43,787 nt of DNA from Candidatus Zixiibacteriota bacterium (GTDB taxonomy: Bacteria > Zixibacteria > MSB-5A5 > UBA10806), in NCBI GenBank assembly GCA_020344055.1, contig CP070813.1, positions 1,064,661 through 1,108,447 of the forward strand, given 5' to 3'. Shown piece after piece: positions 8,588 through 17,411 of the stretch. How positions within the stretch are numbered: position 1 is the stretch's first letter; each line of letters begins with the position of its first letter. The notes beneath the pieces are model-generated. The model ran no database searches, was not told where the DNA came from, and saw nothing but the letters and a program-made list of their open reading frames with translations. A program made the position numbers and the translations under genes.

Positions 8588-11476
8588 CTATTTCAGAAGC
8601 GTCATCTTCTCTGTATCAGTAAACTCGTTCATTTTGATTTTGTAGAAGTACATCCCGGTAGGGCGGTCTTTGGCATCCCATATTACGTCCTGATATCCCG
8701 CGGGCTGGAGTTCGTCTACCACGGTTTCAATTTTGCGTCCCAGCAGATCAAAAATCTCGAGGGTGACATGGGAAGCCTCGGGCAGGGCATATTTAATCAT
8801 GACGCGGGCGTTGAAGGGATTTGGATACGCGCCCAAGAGAGCGAATTCTCCGGGAAGATCCGCGATATCGATTTCATCCGGAACCGATGTGGGTCCGCAT
8901 TCGATTCTTTCCACCTTGAAGGCATCAATTCCAGCCTCAACAATAGAACCTTCGCCGACAAGATCAGAAACTTCAAAACGGATTTTTACCTGATCATTAG
9001 GATCGATGAAACTGTTTAGCCGAAACTTATGTTCTTCCCAACCGTCCCGCGTTATTGGCCCGATTTCCTCGGCTTCAATCCAACTGACTCCGTTATCGGA
9101 AGACACATAGGTTCTGAAATAATCGTCGTGAGGATTATCACCCCTGTGATTCGTGTACCAAAGGGCATAAGTAATCAAAGCATCTTCGCCGGTCAGATCC
9201 ATGGTCGGGGAAATTAAATATGTATATCCGTTGTCGACGTCGCTATTACATTGGTTGGCCGAGCTATTATCGGTTACATAGCAATTTCCGGATCCATCAT
9301 AATCGCTGGGAGGATTACCTCGATCGCAGATTGAGGTATCAATCGGGATTGCTCTTTCCCAGGGACCATCCTCAAGTCCCGGAGAATTCTCGACTGTCCA
9401 GCCGAGGTCATCCTCAAAATCGTCTTCCATCAGAGTTGTAAATCCAACGGCGGAGTACAGCGCGTAGGGGGAAAGCGTGGAGTCCGAAGGATCGGTTACC
9501 GTCTCTCCCTGGTCGGTTTGCGCGCTGAAATAATAAAGCACCTCGACGCCACAGGTTACCGCCGGAAATACGGCCTGGTATACATTGGGCGAAACCACCT
9601 GCATATCGATGGCAACCCAGCCGGGACCATCGTTATAATGAAGCCTTCCTGTTCCGGGCTGCGGATTCTGAATGGAGAAAACGACCTCGACATCAATGAT
9701 GGTACCCCCGGCCGGATCGATAAAATCGGGATGCCCGTTGGGATAGATAAATTCGATCAGATGGAGTTCGGGGCAATCCATGCTATGAGCGTTGAAACCG
9801 GTGCAGAGCTCGTCATAGTGCGGGGTGCCATTGTAGATATTTCCGTCATCGTCGTCAAGGGTGAGGTAATCGATGGTAATCTGCGGCGTGATCATATCGC
9901 CGGTATGAAGAAGTATGGCGTTGACGGCCAGATTGCCGATTATATCCATATAGGTATTGGGATATGTTATCTCCAGGGCTTCCCGGGCGTCCCACACGCA
10001 TCCCGACAAAAGTTGCCCGCAATAATGGATCTGACCGGTACAGGGGTATTGAAGATTATTATCCGCCGTCCTTATCCCCTGGTAGCAGTTGAGGTTGAAA
10101 CCGTAGGCGAGATTCGGATCGTTGGTGATCAGAACACCCATGACGTCGCTCTGGCCTTCGCCATACTGTCCCTGGCCGCTGCCGGCCTCGGCAACAAGAT
10201 GGTGCCCGTATTCATGATGAATAACTGTGGAAAACGCGGTATTGGCGCAGCCGCCGCCGGAGGTGTAGAAGTTTATGGAACTGTAATCGTAATAGGCGTT
10301 GCAGTTATCGTTCCAGTTTACATTTACGGGAAACTCGTTCTGCTGCAGGCCGGGATAGGCGGGATTGTAGTTTATGGTGAAATCGCGCACGACGTTGGCC
10401 TGTACGTAACCGTTTATCTGGGCTCTATCGTATTCTATCAGATTGTTTTCATTATGAAGAAAATTCGCGGGGCCGGGAGGCGTCAGGGTATCGACCAACT
10501 GGAGGTTTTGCCCGGTCTGATTGAATACCCTGAACCACTGCCCTCTGACTTGAGACGTCACTATAACATCGTTGGTATCAGGATGGCTGATGACAAAGTC
10601 GCCGTTCTCATCCGCAAACGCCGAATTACCGTTCTGGATCTGTACCAGGGAATACGGCATAGGAGTGGAAACCTCCGTACTGCATACATCCGCCTTTGGG
10701 CCCTCGGTGGCCATGCCGCTCACATTTCCAATTACGTCAACGTTTAAAATCATATCCTCGGAATAAAGAATCTCCCCCGTCCGGGCGTCAACAAGAAGCA
10801 GCCACTTTTGATATTCTTCGGTCGCATATAAACCGTTATCGGCTATAATCTCCATGGCGACTCCGGGTTGGTCCGCCACTTCATCGCTGTACCCGGCCCA
10901 GACAACCAGCTTCGGTTCGCTGACATTAACCAGGCCGGCGTTGAACGATCTCGCGGCACCGTAAGCCAGGTTTTCATTTACAGAAACGCCCATCGGCATG
11001 ATAAATTCTCCCAGATCCTTCAGCGAGGATGCCGCCAGAACAAGCGGGTAATTGGCCCCGTTAAGGATCAGAAGCCTTAAATCGGATCTGAATACAGGGA
11101 TATCGCCGCTGTATTGCGTGTAGTACACCAGGGTAAATTTATAATCGCCGGTATCGCGATTGTACATGACAGGCTGAGTATGCCTGCCGTCGAATAGAAG
11201 ACTAACGGGACGCAGGTCTTCCGATTTGACCCCGTAGACCCCGACATGATTCTGCCGGAACTGTTCTGCGGTAGCCTCCGGGCTGGAACCGTGCCCGAAC
11301 TGTTTCCCGTAGATACGAGAAATCTGACCGTTTTCCGAATACATCCTCAAACCCGGATATTCGGTATTCAAGCGATAAATCGCATCGCTTTTCGGGCTCT
11401 GTTCGGAGGCAAATAGGGGTACGCACAAAACCGCCACCATCAGAACCGATGCCACAAGATTTCTGGCAAATTTCAT
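8588..11476 (-). CDS. Secreted M36/fungalysin-like metalloprotease with T9SS-like C-terminal domain (copy B)
   Basis: A 962-residue protein. Signal peptide 1-23 (LCVPLFA). An FTP/PepSY-type propeptide region (about 30-250) contains the cystatin-like LVYYTQYSGDIPVF. The catalytic zinc site is HHEYGHHL (H421, E422, H425) with probable third ligand E440 in YGEGQSD, equivalent to the EGWSD motif of M36 peptidases. A discoidin/jelly-roll-like domain follows (about 690-865), then a FlgD-like sorting domain (880-962: GAYPNPFN ... TGMYFYKIKM). It is expected to be secreted and autoprocessed. It is a full-length tandem paralogue of the gene at 11919-14807: same length, and 78 of the first 100 residues are identical by my count. 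It stands just upstream of the M14 carboxypeptidase gene. Confidence 0.9.
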   Translation of the reverse strand: MKFARNLVASVLMVAVLCVPLFASEQSPKSDAIYRLNTEYPGLRMYSENGQISRIYGKQFGHGSSPEATAEQFRQNHVGVYGVKSEDLRPVSLLFDGRHTQPVMYNRDTGDYKFTLVYYTQYSGDIPVFRSDLRLLILNGANYPLVLAASSLKDLGEFIMPMGVSVNENLAYGAARSFNAGLVNVSEPKLVVWAGYSDEVADQPGVAMEIIADNGLYATEEYQKWLLLVDARTGEILYSEDMILNVDVIGNVSGMATEGPKADVCSTEVSTPMPYSLVQIQNGNSAFADENGDFVISHPDTNDVIVTSQVRGQWFRVFNQTGQNLQLVDTLTPPGPANFLHNENNLIEYDRAQINGYVQANVVRDFTINYNPAYPGLQQNEFPVNVNWNDNCNAYYDYSSINFYTSGGGCANTAFSTVIHHEYGHHLVAEAGSGQGQYGEGQSDVMGVLITNDPNLAYGFNLNCYQGIRTADNNLQYPCTGQIHYCGQLLSGCVWDAREALEITYPNTYMDIIGNLAVNAILLHTGDMITPQITIDYLTLDDDDGNIYNGTPHYDELCTGFNAHSMDCPELHLIEFIYPNGHPDFIDPAGGTIIDVEVVFSIQNPQPGTGRLHYNDGPGWVAIDMQVVSPNVYQAVFPAVTCGVEVLYYFSAQTDQGETVTDPSDSTLSPYALYSAVGFTTLMEDDFEDDLGWTVENSPGLEDGPWERAIPIDTSICDRGNPPSDYDGSGNCYVTDNSSANQCNSDVDNGYTYLISPTMDLTGEDALITYALWYTNHRGDNPHDDYFRTYVSSDNGVSWIEAEEIGPITRDGWEEHKFRLNSFIDPNDQVKIRFEVSDLVGEGSIVEAGIDAFKVERIECGPTSVPDEIDIADLPGEFALLGAYPNPFNARVMIKYALPEASHVTLEIFDLLGRKIETVVDELQPAGYQDVIWDAKDRPTGMYFYKIKMNEFTDTEKMTLLK

Positions 11477-11535
11477 CAGCCACTCCCAGTCTTTAATTTT
11501 AATCCCTGAATTCTATTCTCTGACCTATTCTATCT

Positions 11536-11564
11536 TAATTAACAATAGAATCAAAAATAATCAA
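11536..11564 (-). promoter_or_regulatory. Possible promoter of M36-like protease copy B
   Basis: Minus strand TTGATT at 11564-11559, a 17-base spacer and TAATTA at 11541-11536, about 60 bases before the start codon. A small GGCC-arm hairpin lies just upstream. Confidence 0.35.
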
Positions 11565-11686
11565 GGCCAAAAAGGCCAAATCACTCCCAACCAGTAACAA
11601 AAAAATTAAAGATCCGCGTTCCATTATTTGATGTAAGTCACGGACAATCATGGCAGTAAGGGAAAAAAGATCGGAGATATTATAAG

Positions 11687-11743
11687 CTAGGCCTTGACAT
11701 ACAACCACTTGTAGTTGCGAAAATATTTAAAATAGCTGCGGCC
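11687..11743 (-). pseudogene. Relic: C-terminal end of a MATE transporter gene
   Basis: Reading the minus strand to the TAG at 11687-11689 gives SYFKYFRNYKWLYVKA. The intact MATE gene at 15013 ends AYYSYFRNGKWLHVKV: ten of the last sixteen residues agree, and about 39 of 60 bases align without gaps. Nothing further upstream resembles a MATE protein, so only the tail survives. Confidence 0.75.
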
Positions 11744-11801
11744 CATATTATCGACTTTCAATATTGGGGGAAAAAGGCTCCGAAGAAATCAAGCCTGGCT
11801 T

Positions 11802-11879
11802 CAACCTCCGAAGAGGCTCGGAATCGGCAAAACCATCATTAAAGCTGTATCCGGATACCGATTCTCCCGCACCGGTTTT
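11802..11879 (-). pseudogene. Relic: fragment of an M14 carboxypeptidase N-terminal region
   Basis: The minus-strand translation reads KTGAGESVSGYSFNDGFAD then SEPLRRL. The intact carboxypeptidase has GTGAGESVLEYNFDDGYID at 46-64 and SEELRAV at 69-75, so the match continues after a four-residue deletion. At DNA level about 35 of 48 bases agree (11829-11876 against 8288-8335). The start codon, signal peptide and catalytic domain are absent. Confidence 0.7.
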
Positions 11880-11882
11880 GAA

Positions 11883-11903
11883 CGGGAGCCGTTCAGGCTC
11901 CCG
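11883..11903 (-). terminator. Hairpin after M36-like protease copy A
   Basis: Perfect 8-bp stem CGGGAGCC / GGCTCCCG with a 5-base loop, 15 bases past the stop. There is no T run, so it may be an inefficient terminator or an mRNA 3' end stabiliser. Confidence 0.5.
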
Positions 11904-11918
11904 CTCAATAATCCGACT

Positions 11919-14807
11919 CTATTTTAGAAGCATCATCTTCCCGGCGTCTTTGAAGTCGCCTATGCTGATTTTATAGAAGTACATCCCGGTAGAACGATTT
12001 TTGGCGTCCCATATAGCGCTCCGGTATCCGGCCGGCTGAAAATCATCCACCACGGTTTCGATCTTGCGTCCCAGAAGATCGAAAATCTCAAGGGTAACAT
12101 GGGTCTTTTCGGGCAGGGCATATTTAATCGTGACCCGGGCATTAAACGGATTTGGATAAGCTCCCAGAAGTGCGAATTCTCCGGGAAGACTAGCGGCACC
12201 GATTTCACCCGGGACCGAGGCAGGTTCGCATTCGATTTTTTCCACTTTAAAGGCGTCAAGACCAGCCTCCACTATCGATTCCATACCAATAGAATCGGAC
12301 ACCTCAAAGCGCACCTTCACCTGGTTATTAGGTTCTATATATCGATTTAAAAATAATTTTTCCTCCATCCAGACCGCCTCGGTAACAGGACCATATTCGA
12401 TCGCCTGGATCCAATTGGCGCCGTTATTTGTGGAAAAAGAAACCCTGCAATATTTACTGTTGGGATTGCTTCCCCAAAAATTGGTGTACCAGAGGGCGTA
12501 GTTTATCCGGATAATCTCGCCGGAGAGATCCGGGAGGGTGGGCGATATAAGGTATGTATAACCGTCATCCACATCGCTGCTGCACTGGTTTGCCGAACTA
12601 TTGTCGGTAACGTAACAATGACCGGAGCTATCGAAGTCCGCCGGGGGATTGCCCATTTCACAGACCGAATGAGGTATCGGCACCGCGCGTTCCCAGGCGC
12701 CGTCCGACAACCACCAATTTTCCACGGTCCATCCCAGGTCGTCTTCGAAGTCATCTTCCATCAAAGTTGTAAATGCCGCGGCAGAGTAACACGCGTAGGC
12801 GGAAAGCGGGGCGTCCAATGGGTCGGTTACCGTTGCTCCCTGGTCGGTTTGGGCGCTGAAGTAATAAAGCACCTCGACGGCGCAAGTCACCACAGGGAAT
12901 ACGGCCTGATATACGTTGGGCGAAACCACCTGCATATCGATGGCGACCCAGCCGGAACCATCGTTGTAATGAAGCATCCCCGTTCCCGGCTGCGGATTCT
13001 GAACGCAGGAAACGACCTCAACGTCAATGATCGTACCGCCTGCCGGATCGATCAAATCGGGATGTCCGTTGGGATAGATAAATTCGATCAGATGGAGTTC
13101 GGGGCAATCCATGTTATGAGCGCCAAAACCGGCGCAGAGCTCATCATAGTGCGGCGTGCCATTGTAGATATTTCCGTCGTCGTCGTCGAGGGTGAGGTAA
13201 TCGATAGTGATCTGCGGTGTGATCATATAGCCGGTATGAAGAAGAGTGGAATTTACGGCGAGATTGGCAATAATATCCATATAGGTATTAGGGTAATTAA
13301 TCTCCAGGGCCAGCCTGGCGTCCCAGACGCATCCGGACAGAAGCTGACCGCAATAATGGGGCTCGTCGTTGCAGGGATATTGCATATTATTGTCCGCAGA
13401 TCTTATCCCCTGGCTGCAATTGAGGAAGAAGCCATAGGCAAGAATCGGATCGTCAGTAATTAGAAGGCCCATCACGTCGCTCTGACCCTCACCGTACTGT
13501 TCCTGGCCGCTTCCCGCCATAGCTACCAGGTGATGCCCGTACTCGTGATGAACCACTGTGGAAAAGGCGGTGTTGGCGCAGCCGCCCCCGGAGGTGAAAA
13601 AATTAATGGAGTTATAATCATAATAGGCGTTGCAGTTTTCACCTATATTTACATTGACAGGAAACTCATTCTGCTGCAGTCCGGGATAGGCGGGATTATA
13701 ATCTAGCGTAAAATCGCGCACCACGTTAGCGTGCACGTAGCCATTTACCTGGGCCCTGTCGTATTCCGTCAGATTTTCTTCATTATGCAGAAAATTCGCG
13801 GGGCCCGGGGGCGTCAGAGTATCTACCAGCTGTAAGTTTTGCCCGTAGAAATTGGACACCCGAAACCACTGGCCCTTTATTTGGGATATCACTATAACTT
13901 CATCGCTGCCGGCGTTGCTGATAACAAAATCGCCGTTCTCATCCGCATACGCCGAATTCCCTCCCTGAATTTGCACAAGGGAATACGGCATCGGGGTGGA
14001 GACCTCCAGACTGCAGATATCGGCGCCGGGGCCTTCGGTAGCCAAACCGCTCACGTTGCCGATGACGTCAACGTTTATAATCATATTCTCGGAATAGAGA
14101 ATCTCTCCTGACTGAGCGTCGACAAGAAGCAACCACTTTTTAAATTCTCCCGTCCCGTAAAGATCGTTATCAGCTATGATCTCCATCGCGACTCCGGGTT
14201 GATCCGCCATTTGCTCGCCGTATCCGGCCCAGACGACCAGCCTAGGTTCGCTGATATTAACCAGCCCGGCGTGGAACGATTTCGCGGCGCCATAAGCCAA
14301 ATTATCATTTATGGACGCTCCCATGGGAGCCGCAAATTCACCCAGATCCTTCAACGAGGATGCCGCCAGGACAAGCGGGTAATCGGCCTCATTGAGAACC
14401 AGAAGCCGTAGATCGGATCTGAATACGGGGATATCGCCGCTGTATTGCGTGTAGTATACCAGGGTAAATTTATAACTGTCGGTGTCGCGATTAAACATCA
14501 ACGGCTGCGTATGCCTGCCGTCATACAGGACGCTTACCGGCCGCAGGTCTTCCGATTTAACTCCGTAAATTTCGGCGTAATTCTGTCGGAACTGTTCCGC
14601 AGTTTCTTCCGGGCTGGAACCGTGCCCGAACGGTTTTCCATAGATACGTGAAATTTGACCATTTTCCGAATACATCCTTAAATCCGGATATTCGGAGTTC
14701 AAATTATAGATCGCTTCTCTTTTCGGGTTCTGTTCGGAGGCAAATAAAGGCAAGCAGACAACTGCCACCGCCAGAACCGACGTGATAAGAACCCTGATAA
14801 AAATCAT
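11919..14807 (-). CDS. Secreted M36/fungalysin-like metalloprotease with T9SS-like C-terminal domain (copy A)
   Basis: A 962-residue protein with the same architecture as the gene at 8588-11476: signal peptide (VCLPLFA), FTP/PepSY-type propeptide, zinc site HHEYGHHL with YGEGQSD as the third-ligand motif, jelly-roll-like domain, and a C-terminal FlgD-like sorting domain (GAYPNPFN ... STGMYFYKIS). The catalytic half is strongly conserved between copies, while the jelly-roll segment around residues 770-830 has drifted most (about 24 of 53 positions identical). All zinc ligands are intact, so both copies should be active. It is preceded on the same strand by the MATE gene with a 203-base spacer, and its start follows a short GAGTGG-type ribosome site. 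Its 3' side borders the scar region. Confidence 0.9.
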   Translation of the reverse strand: MIFIRVLITSVLAVAVVCLPLFASEQNPKREAIYNLNSEYPDLRMYSENGQISRIYGKPFGHGSSPEETAEQFRQNYAEIYGVKSEDLRPVSVLYDGRHTQPLMFNRDTDSYKFTLVYYTQYSGDIPVFRSDLRLLVLNEADYPLVLAASSLKDLGEFAAPMGASINDNLAYGAAKSFHAGLVNISEPRLVVWAGYGEQMADQPGVAMEIIADNDLYGTGEFKKWLLLVDAQSGEILYSENMIINVDVIGNVSGLATEGPGADICSLEVSTPMPYSLVQIQGGNSAYADENGDFVISNAGSDEVIVISQIKGQWFRVSNFYGQNLQLVDTLTPPGPANFLHNEENLTEYDRAQVNGYVHANVVRDFTLDYNPAYPGLQQNEFPVNVNIGENCNAYYDYNSINFFTSGGGCANTAFSTVVHHEYGHHLVAMAGSGQEQYGEGQSDVMGLLITDDPILAYGFFLNCSQGIRSADNNMQYPCNDEPHYCGQLLSGCVWDARLALEINYPNTYMDIIANLAVNSTLLHTGYMITPQITIDYLTLDDDDGNIYNGTPHYDELCAGFGAHNMDCPELHLIEFIYPNGHPDLIDPAGGTIIDVEVVSCVQNPQPGTGMLHYNDGSGWVAIDMQVVSPNVYQAVFPVVTCAVEVLYYFSAQTDQGATVTDPLDAPLSAYACYSAAAFTTLMEDDFEDDLGWTVENWWLSDGAWERAVPIPHSVCEMGNPPADFDSSGHCYVTDNSSANQCSSDVDDGYTYLISPTLPDLSGEIIRINYALWYTNFWGSNPNSKYCRVSFSTNNGANWIQAIEYGPVTEAVWMEEKLFLNRYIEPNNQVKVRFEVSDSIGMESIVEAGLDAFKVEKIECEPASVPGEIGAASLPGEFALLGAYPNPFNARVTIKYALPEKTHVTLEIFDLLGRKIETVVDDFQPAGYRSAIWDAKNRSTGMYFYKISIGDFKDAGKMMLLK

Positions 14808-15012
14808 CGGCCACTCCTACCCTTTGATATTAACACTATAATTTGTATTGTGGGTCTATTCGGTTTTAAAGAGCAAAAAAACCAAGATTATCAAGGATAA
14901 AACCCAGGCAATTTCAATCAAGTAACAATTAGCCTAAAATCCCGGTTCCACTTTTCAATTTAATCCGAATTTTAATTGGAAAGTAAAAGATAATAGTTGT
15001 CAATAATCCAAG

Positions 15013-16380
15013 CTATACCTTAACGTGCAGCCATTTGCCGTTGCGGAAATAGCTGTAATATGCGATAGCGGAGATAGCAGTAGCTCCCGAAATCGACCAC
15101 CAGACCGCGATCTCGCTCAAACCGAGAACCTGGGTTGAAACATAGATTGCCGGGACCTCCAGGAGCCATGAGTGTACGATATTGAACGTCATGGCGGGAC
15201 GGTTCTCCCCCACGCCGGTGTAGACATTCTCTATCATCAGGTGAAATCCGAGAAAGGGAAAACCGATGGCCAGCACTCTCAGCAATGTCACGCCGATCTG
15301 AATTATCGAAGGATCGTCGAAGAATTTTCCCATAATAAACCCGGCGCCGAAAAAGACGATCATCCCCATGACCGTCATGATCCCTACTCCGAGCGCGATA
15401 GACTGATAGGCGGTCTTTTTGGCGCGTTCTTTTTTATTGGCGCCGAGGTTGTGGCCGATAAGGGCCGAAAGTCCTAATCCAATCCCGACCAGCACCATTA
15501 TTCCGAACGCCGAAATCCTGATTCCCACGCCATAGGCCGCCACCACGCCGACGCCAAAAACCGCGATCATCGGCATTACCACGATCCGGGCCAGGGAAAA
15601 CGACAGCGACCCGATGGCTGAGGGAAACCCGATCTTTAAAATCTGCCACATGGTCGAAAGCCGTATATGTTCTTTACTTCTGAAATGGAGTTTCACGTTA
15701 GCCGCTCCTGCGAAGAACAGGACCAATCCTGCGGAAAATGCGAAAACGTAGGAAATCACCGAGGCCCAGGCGGCGCCGGCCACTCCCATCTCCGGGAATA
15801 TCCACCAGCCGAAAATCATAAACGGGTCCAGAATGATGTTGATCAGATTCAGGCTAATCATTAAAACCATCGCCTTGTTGGGATTGGCGACACCCCTTAG
15901 CGCTGTGAATACCGAATAAGTGGCGAAATTGAAACCCAGCCCTATGAATATAATTCTACCGTAGGTTATCCCCAGATCAAGTACTTGCTGCTTCGCGCCA
16001 AGCAGATTCAAGGCAACGGGAGTGAACAGATAACCAAGTATACCGAAAACGATGGCGACTATCCATTTGAGTAAGAGAGTCTCCTTGATAGAAAGTTCCG
16101 TTTTGGATAGATCCTTTTCGCCGTAGCGTCGGGATATAATCGCCACCGATCCCACACCCACGATCATATTTGCCGAGTGAGTAACCCACAGAAACGAGGC
16201 GAAGAAGGTGATGGCGGCCACCGGCTCCGGGCCCAGCTTGGATACCCAGTACATATCGATAAGGTCGTAAATATTGCCGGTGCTGAATCCGATCATCGAC
16301 GGTACCCCCATCTTGAGGATCGACTTGATGATCGAGCCCTCGGTATGGTCGGTTACTTTATTTTTCTCCAACTGCCGCAC
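15013..16380 (-). CDS. MATE family multidrug/metabolite exporter
   Basis: A 455-residue integral membrane protein of normal MATE length with about 12 hydrophobic helices. Family features include an N-terminal amphipathic lead (GSIIKSILKMGVPSMIG), the first repeat with LRGVANPNKAM and its second-half counterpart (ENVYTGVGENRPAMTF), and the GHNLGANKKERAKK loop between helices. MATE proteins use Na+ or H+ gradients to export cationic or organic compounds; the substrate cannot be read from sequence. The start is GTG at 16380 with GAGGTGAGG immediately upstream. It lies directly upstream of, and co-directional with, protease copy A. A relic of a second MATE tail stands in the same position before copy B, so the association was duplicated as a unit. 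Confidence 0.92.
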   Translation of the reverse strand: MRQLEKNKVTDHTEGSIIKSILKMGVPSMIGFSTGNIYDLIDMYWVSKLGPEPVAAITFFASFLWVTHSANMIVGVGSVAIISRRYGEKDLSKTELSIKETLLLKWIVAIVFGILGYLFTPVALNLLGAKQQVLDLGITYGRIIFIGLGFNFATYSVFTALRGVANPNKAMVLMISLNLINIILDPFMIFGWWIFPEMGVAGAAWASVISYVFAFSAGLVLFFAGAANVKLHFRSKEHIRLSTMWQILKIGFPSAIGSLSFSLARIVVMPMIAVFGVGVVAAYGVGIRISAFGIMVLVGIGLGLSALIGHNLGANKKERAKKTAYQSIALGVGIMTVMGMIVFFGAGFIMGKFFDDPSIIQIGVTLLRVLAIGFPFLGFHLMIENVYTGVGENRPAMTFNIVHSWLLEVPAIYVSTQVLGLSEIAVWWSISGATAISAIAYYSYFRNGKWLHVKV

Positions 16381-16587
16381 ACCTCACCTCGAAAATAAAG
16401 AATGTCTAATATACAAAATAATTGTGAATCCGCCCTATAATTTTTTGATTGGAATTACATTACGAATTCAAATAATGCAGGCCGCCATTTTAACGGCTGC
16501 GGCCGAACCGCGTGTCAGAATTCATTCTGACCGCGAAGATACGGTCGCAACCACGCCGTCGGCGTGGCGACACGCAGAAAAACCTTC

Positions 16588-16658
16588 TGTCATGCCGGAC
16601 TTGATCCGGCATCCATAATGGCCTGCTTTTATAGATTCCTGCTTTCGCAGGAATGACA
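16588..16658 (-). repeat. MITE-like composite palindromic element, copy 1
   Basis: Bounded by TGTCAT and ATGACA (6-bp inverted ends). Inside are two hairpins, ATGCCGGA/TCCGGCAT (16592-16612) and ATTCCTGC/GCAGGAAT (16635-16654), separated by CCATAATGG-type sequence. It is the inverted counterpart of 25883-25954, with nearly identical ends and hairpins. It has no coding capacity. Confidence 0.75.
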
Positions 16659-16686
16659 ATTACATGTTATTACTAAGCTAGCATCC

Positions 16687-16713
16687 CGTCGGGGGTAAAA
16701 CCCCCGACCTACG
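16687..16713 (-). repeat. GTAGGTY hairpin element, copy 1
   Basis: On the minus strand CGTAG is followed by an 8-bp stem GTCGGGGG/CCCCCGAC around a TTTTA loop. Flank and architecture are shared with 17374-17400 and 25962-25997 although the stem bases differ. Confidence 0.6.
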
Positions 16714-16721
16714 ATAGGAGC

Positions 16722-16747
16722 GTTTTGGGAATTGCGGTTCCCAAAAC
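16722..16747 (-). terminator. Hairpin at the end of the ferritin-like gene
   Basis: Ten-base perfect stem GTTTTGGGAA / TTCCCAAAAC with a 6-base loop, beginning 6 bases past the stop codon at 16754. There is no clear T run on the minus strand, so termination is probable but unproven. Confidence 0.5.
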
Positions 16748-16753
16748 AGAATG

Positions 16754-17269
16754 TTAAAATGGGTAGAAACCGCCTTTAAACCAGTAATCCTCTTTCAGCT
16801 CTTCCTGCTGGCGGATAAGTCTGCGGTAATGGGTCGACTCCCATTCAGCAAGTTCACCGAGAAAGGTCTTTACCGTGGGATCTGTCGCTTCCTTGGCCTG
16901 ATTTTTATAAAAATCTATCTGGGCAAGCTCGAGATGAACCCCAATAGACAGAGCGCTCATTTCGTTATGGGCTTGAGCAACCCGTGATTTGAATTCTTCT
17001 GAAAATACCGGGGTCTCTATCTGGTCTCCCGAGGGTTTCCCTACTTTCAAATTTTTATCGGGTTCGCCGGATTCCGTAATCGATTTATGCTGGGCTTTAA
17101 GAAAATGCAGGTGATCGAGTTCGTCTTTGGCCAGCGATTCAAATACTTCTTTTCCCTGGGGATCTTCAGTTTTTTCAGCCGCCATCTGGTAGAAAAGATG
17201 GCCGTCGGTCTCGGCCTGCATCGCTCTATAAAGGACTTTTATTACCGCCTCTTTCATTTCCTTATCCAT
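16754..17269 (-). CDS. Ferritin-like (rubrerythrin-type) diiron protein
   Basis: 171 residues forming a four-helix ferritin-like fold. Carboxylate and His ligands are in place: E20 (AMQAETDGHLFY), E50 and H53 (KDELDHLHFL), E114 (GVHLELAQIDFY) and E144 with H147 (EWESTHYRRL). No C-terminal rubredoxin Cys pairs are present, so it is an erythrin-like short form rather than a classical rubrerythrin. The family acts in peroxide detoxification or iron handling in the cytosol, which fits an anaerobic or microaerobic cell. ATG at 17269 has GGAGGCG 8 bases upstream. A promoter-like pair lies 50-80 bases upstream, so it is probably expressed independently of tmk. Confidence 0.88.
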   Translation of the reverse strand: MDKEMKEAVIKVLYRAMQAETDGHLFYQMAAEKTEDPQGKEVFESLAKDELDHLHFLKAQHKSITESGEPDKNLKVGKPSGDQIETPVFSEEFKSRVAQAHNEMSALSIGVHLELAQIDFYKNQAKEATDPTVKTFLGELAEWESTHYRRLIRQQEELKEDYWFKGGFYPF

Positions 17270-17321
17270 ATTAATACGCCTCCATTGTTATCATCATACA
17301 GAATAAATTTATGGCATGTGC

Positions 17322-17350
17322 TTTATCATTGCAAGGCATTTGATTGTCAA
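17322..17350 (-). promoter_or_regulatory. Probable sigma70-type promoter of the ferritin-like gene
   Basis: Minus strand TTGACA at 17350-17345, a 17-base spacer and GATAAA at 17327-17322. The -35 is perfect and the spacing ideal, and it lies about 55 bases before the start codon. Confidence 0.5.
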
Positions 17351-17373
17351 AACAAAGGGCAAACAGGATATGC

Positions 17374-17400
17374 GTCAGGTCTCGGGGAGACCTGACCTAC
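17374..17400 (-). repeat. GTAGGTY hairpin element, copy 2
   Basis: On the minus strand GTAG precedes a perfect 10-bp stem GTCAGGTCTC/GAGACCTGAC with a 3-base loop. It lies 12 bases past the tmk stop and may terminate or insulate the upstream operon. Confidence 0.6.
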
Positions 17401-17411
17401 CACTTGAAGAT

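Larger units (their letters stand above)
11477..11918 (-). other. Scar region between the two protease copies
   Basis: 442 bases without an intact gene. On the minus strand in order: terminator-like hairpin after copy A, degenerate carboxypeptidase fragment (11879-11802), degenerate MATE C-terminal end with its stop (11743-11687), then a 210-base spacer to the start of copy B. That spacer matches in length the 203-base spacer between the intact MATE gene and copy A. Confidence 0.7.
16381..16753. other. 373-bp intergenic gap rich in palindromic repeats
   Basis: It contains, left to right, the start region of the MATE gene, a 71-bp TGTCAT-bounded palindromic element (16588-16658), a GTAGGTC-type hairpin (16687-16713) and a hairpin next to the ferritin-like gene stop (16722-16747). 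No ORF or RNA gene is convincing. Confidence 0.7.

Noticed and set aside
9518..10747. Long plus-strand ORF of 409 codons inside protease copy B
   Set aside because: It is fully antisense to a well-supported gene, has no recognisable domain, and a similar shadow exists in copy A; it follows from the codon bias of the real frame. The same holds for 7015-7998 and 12618-13463.
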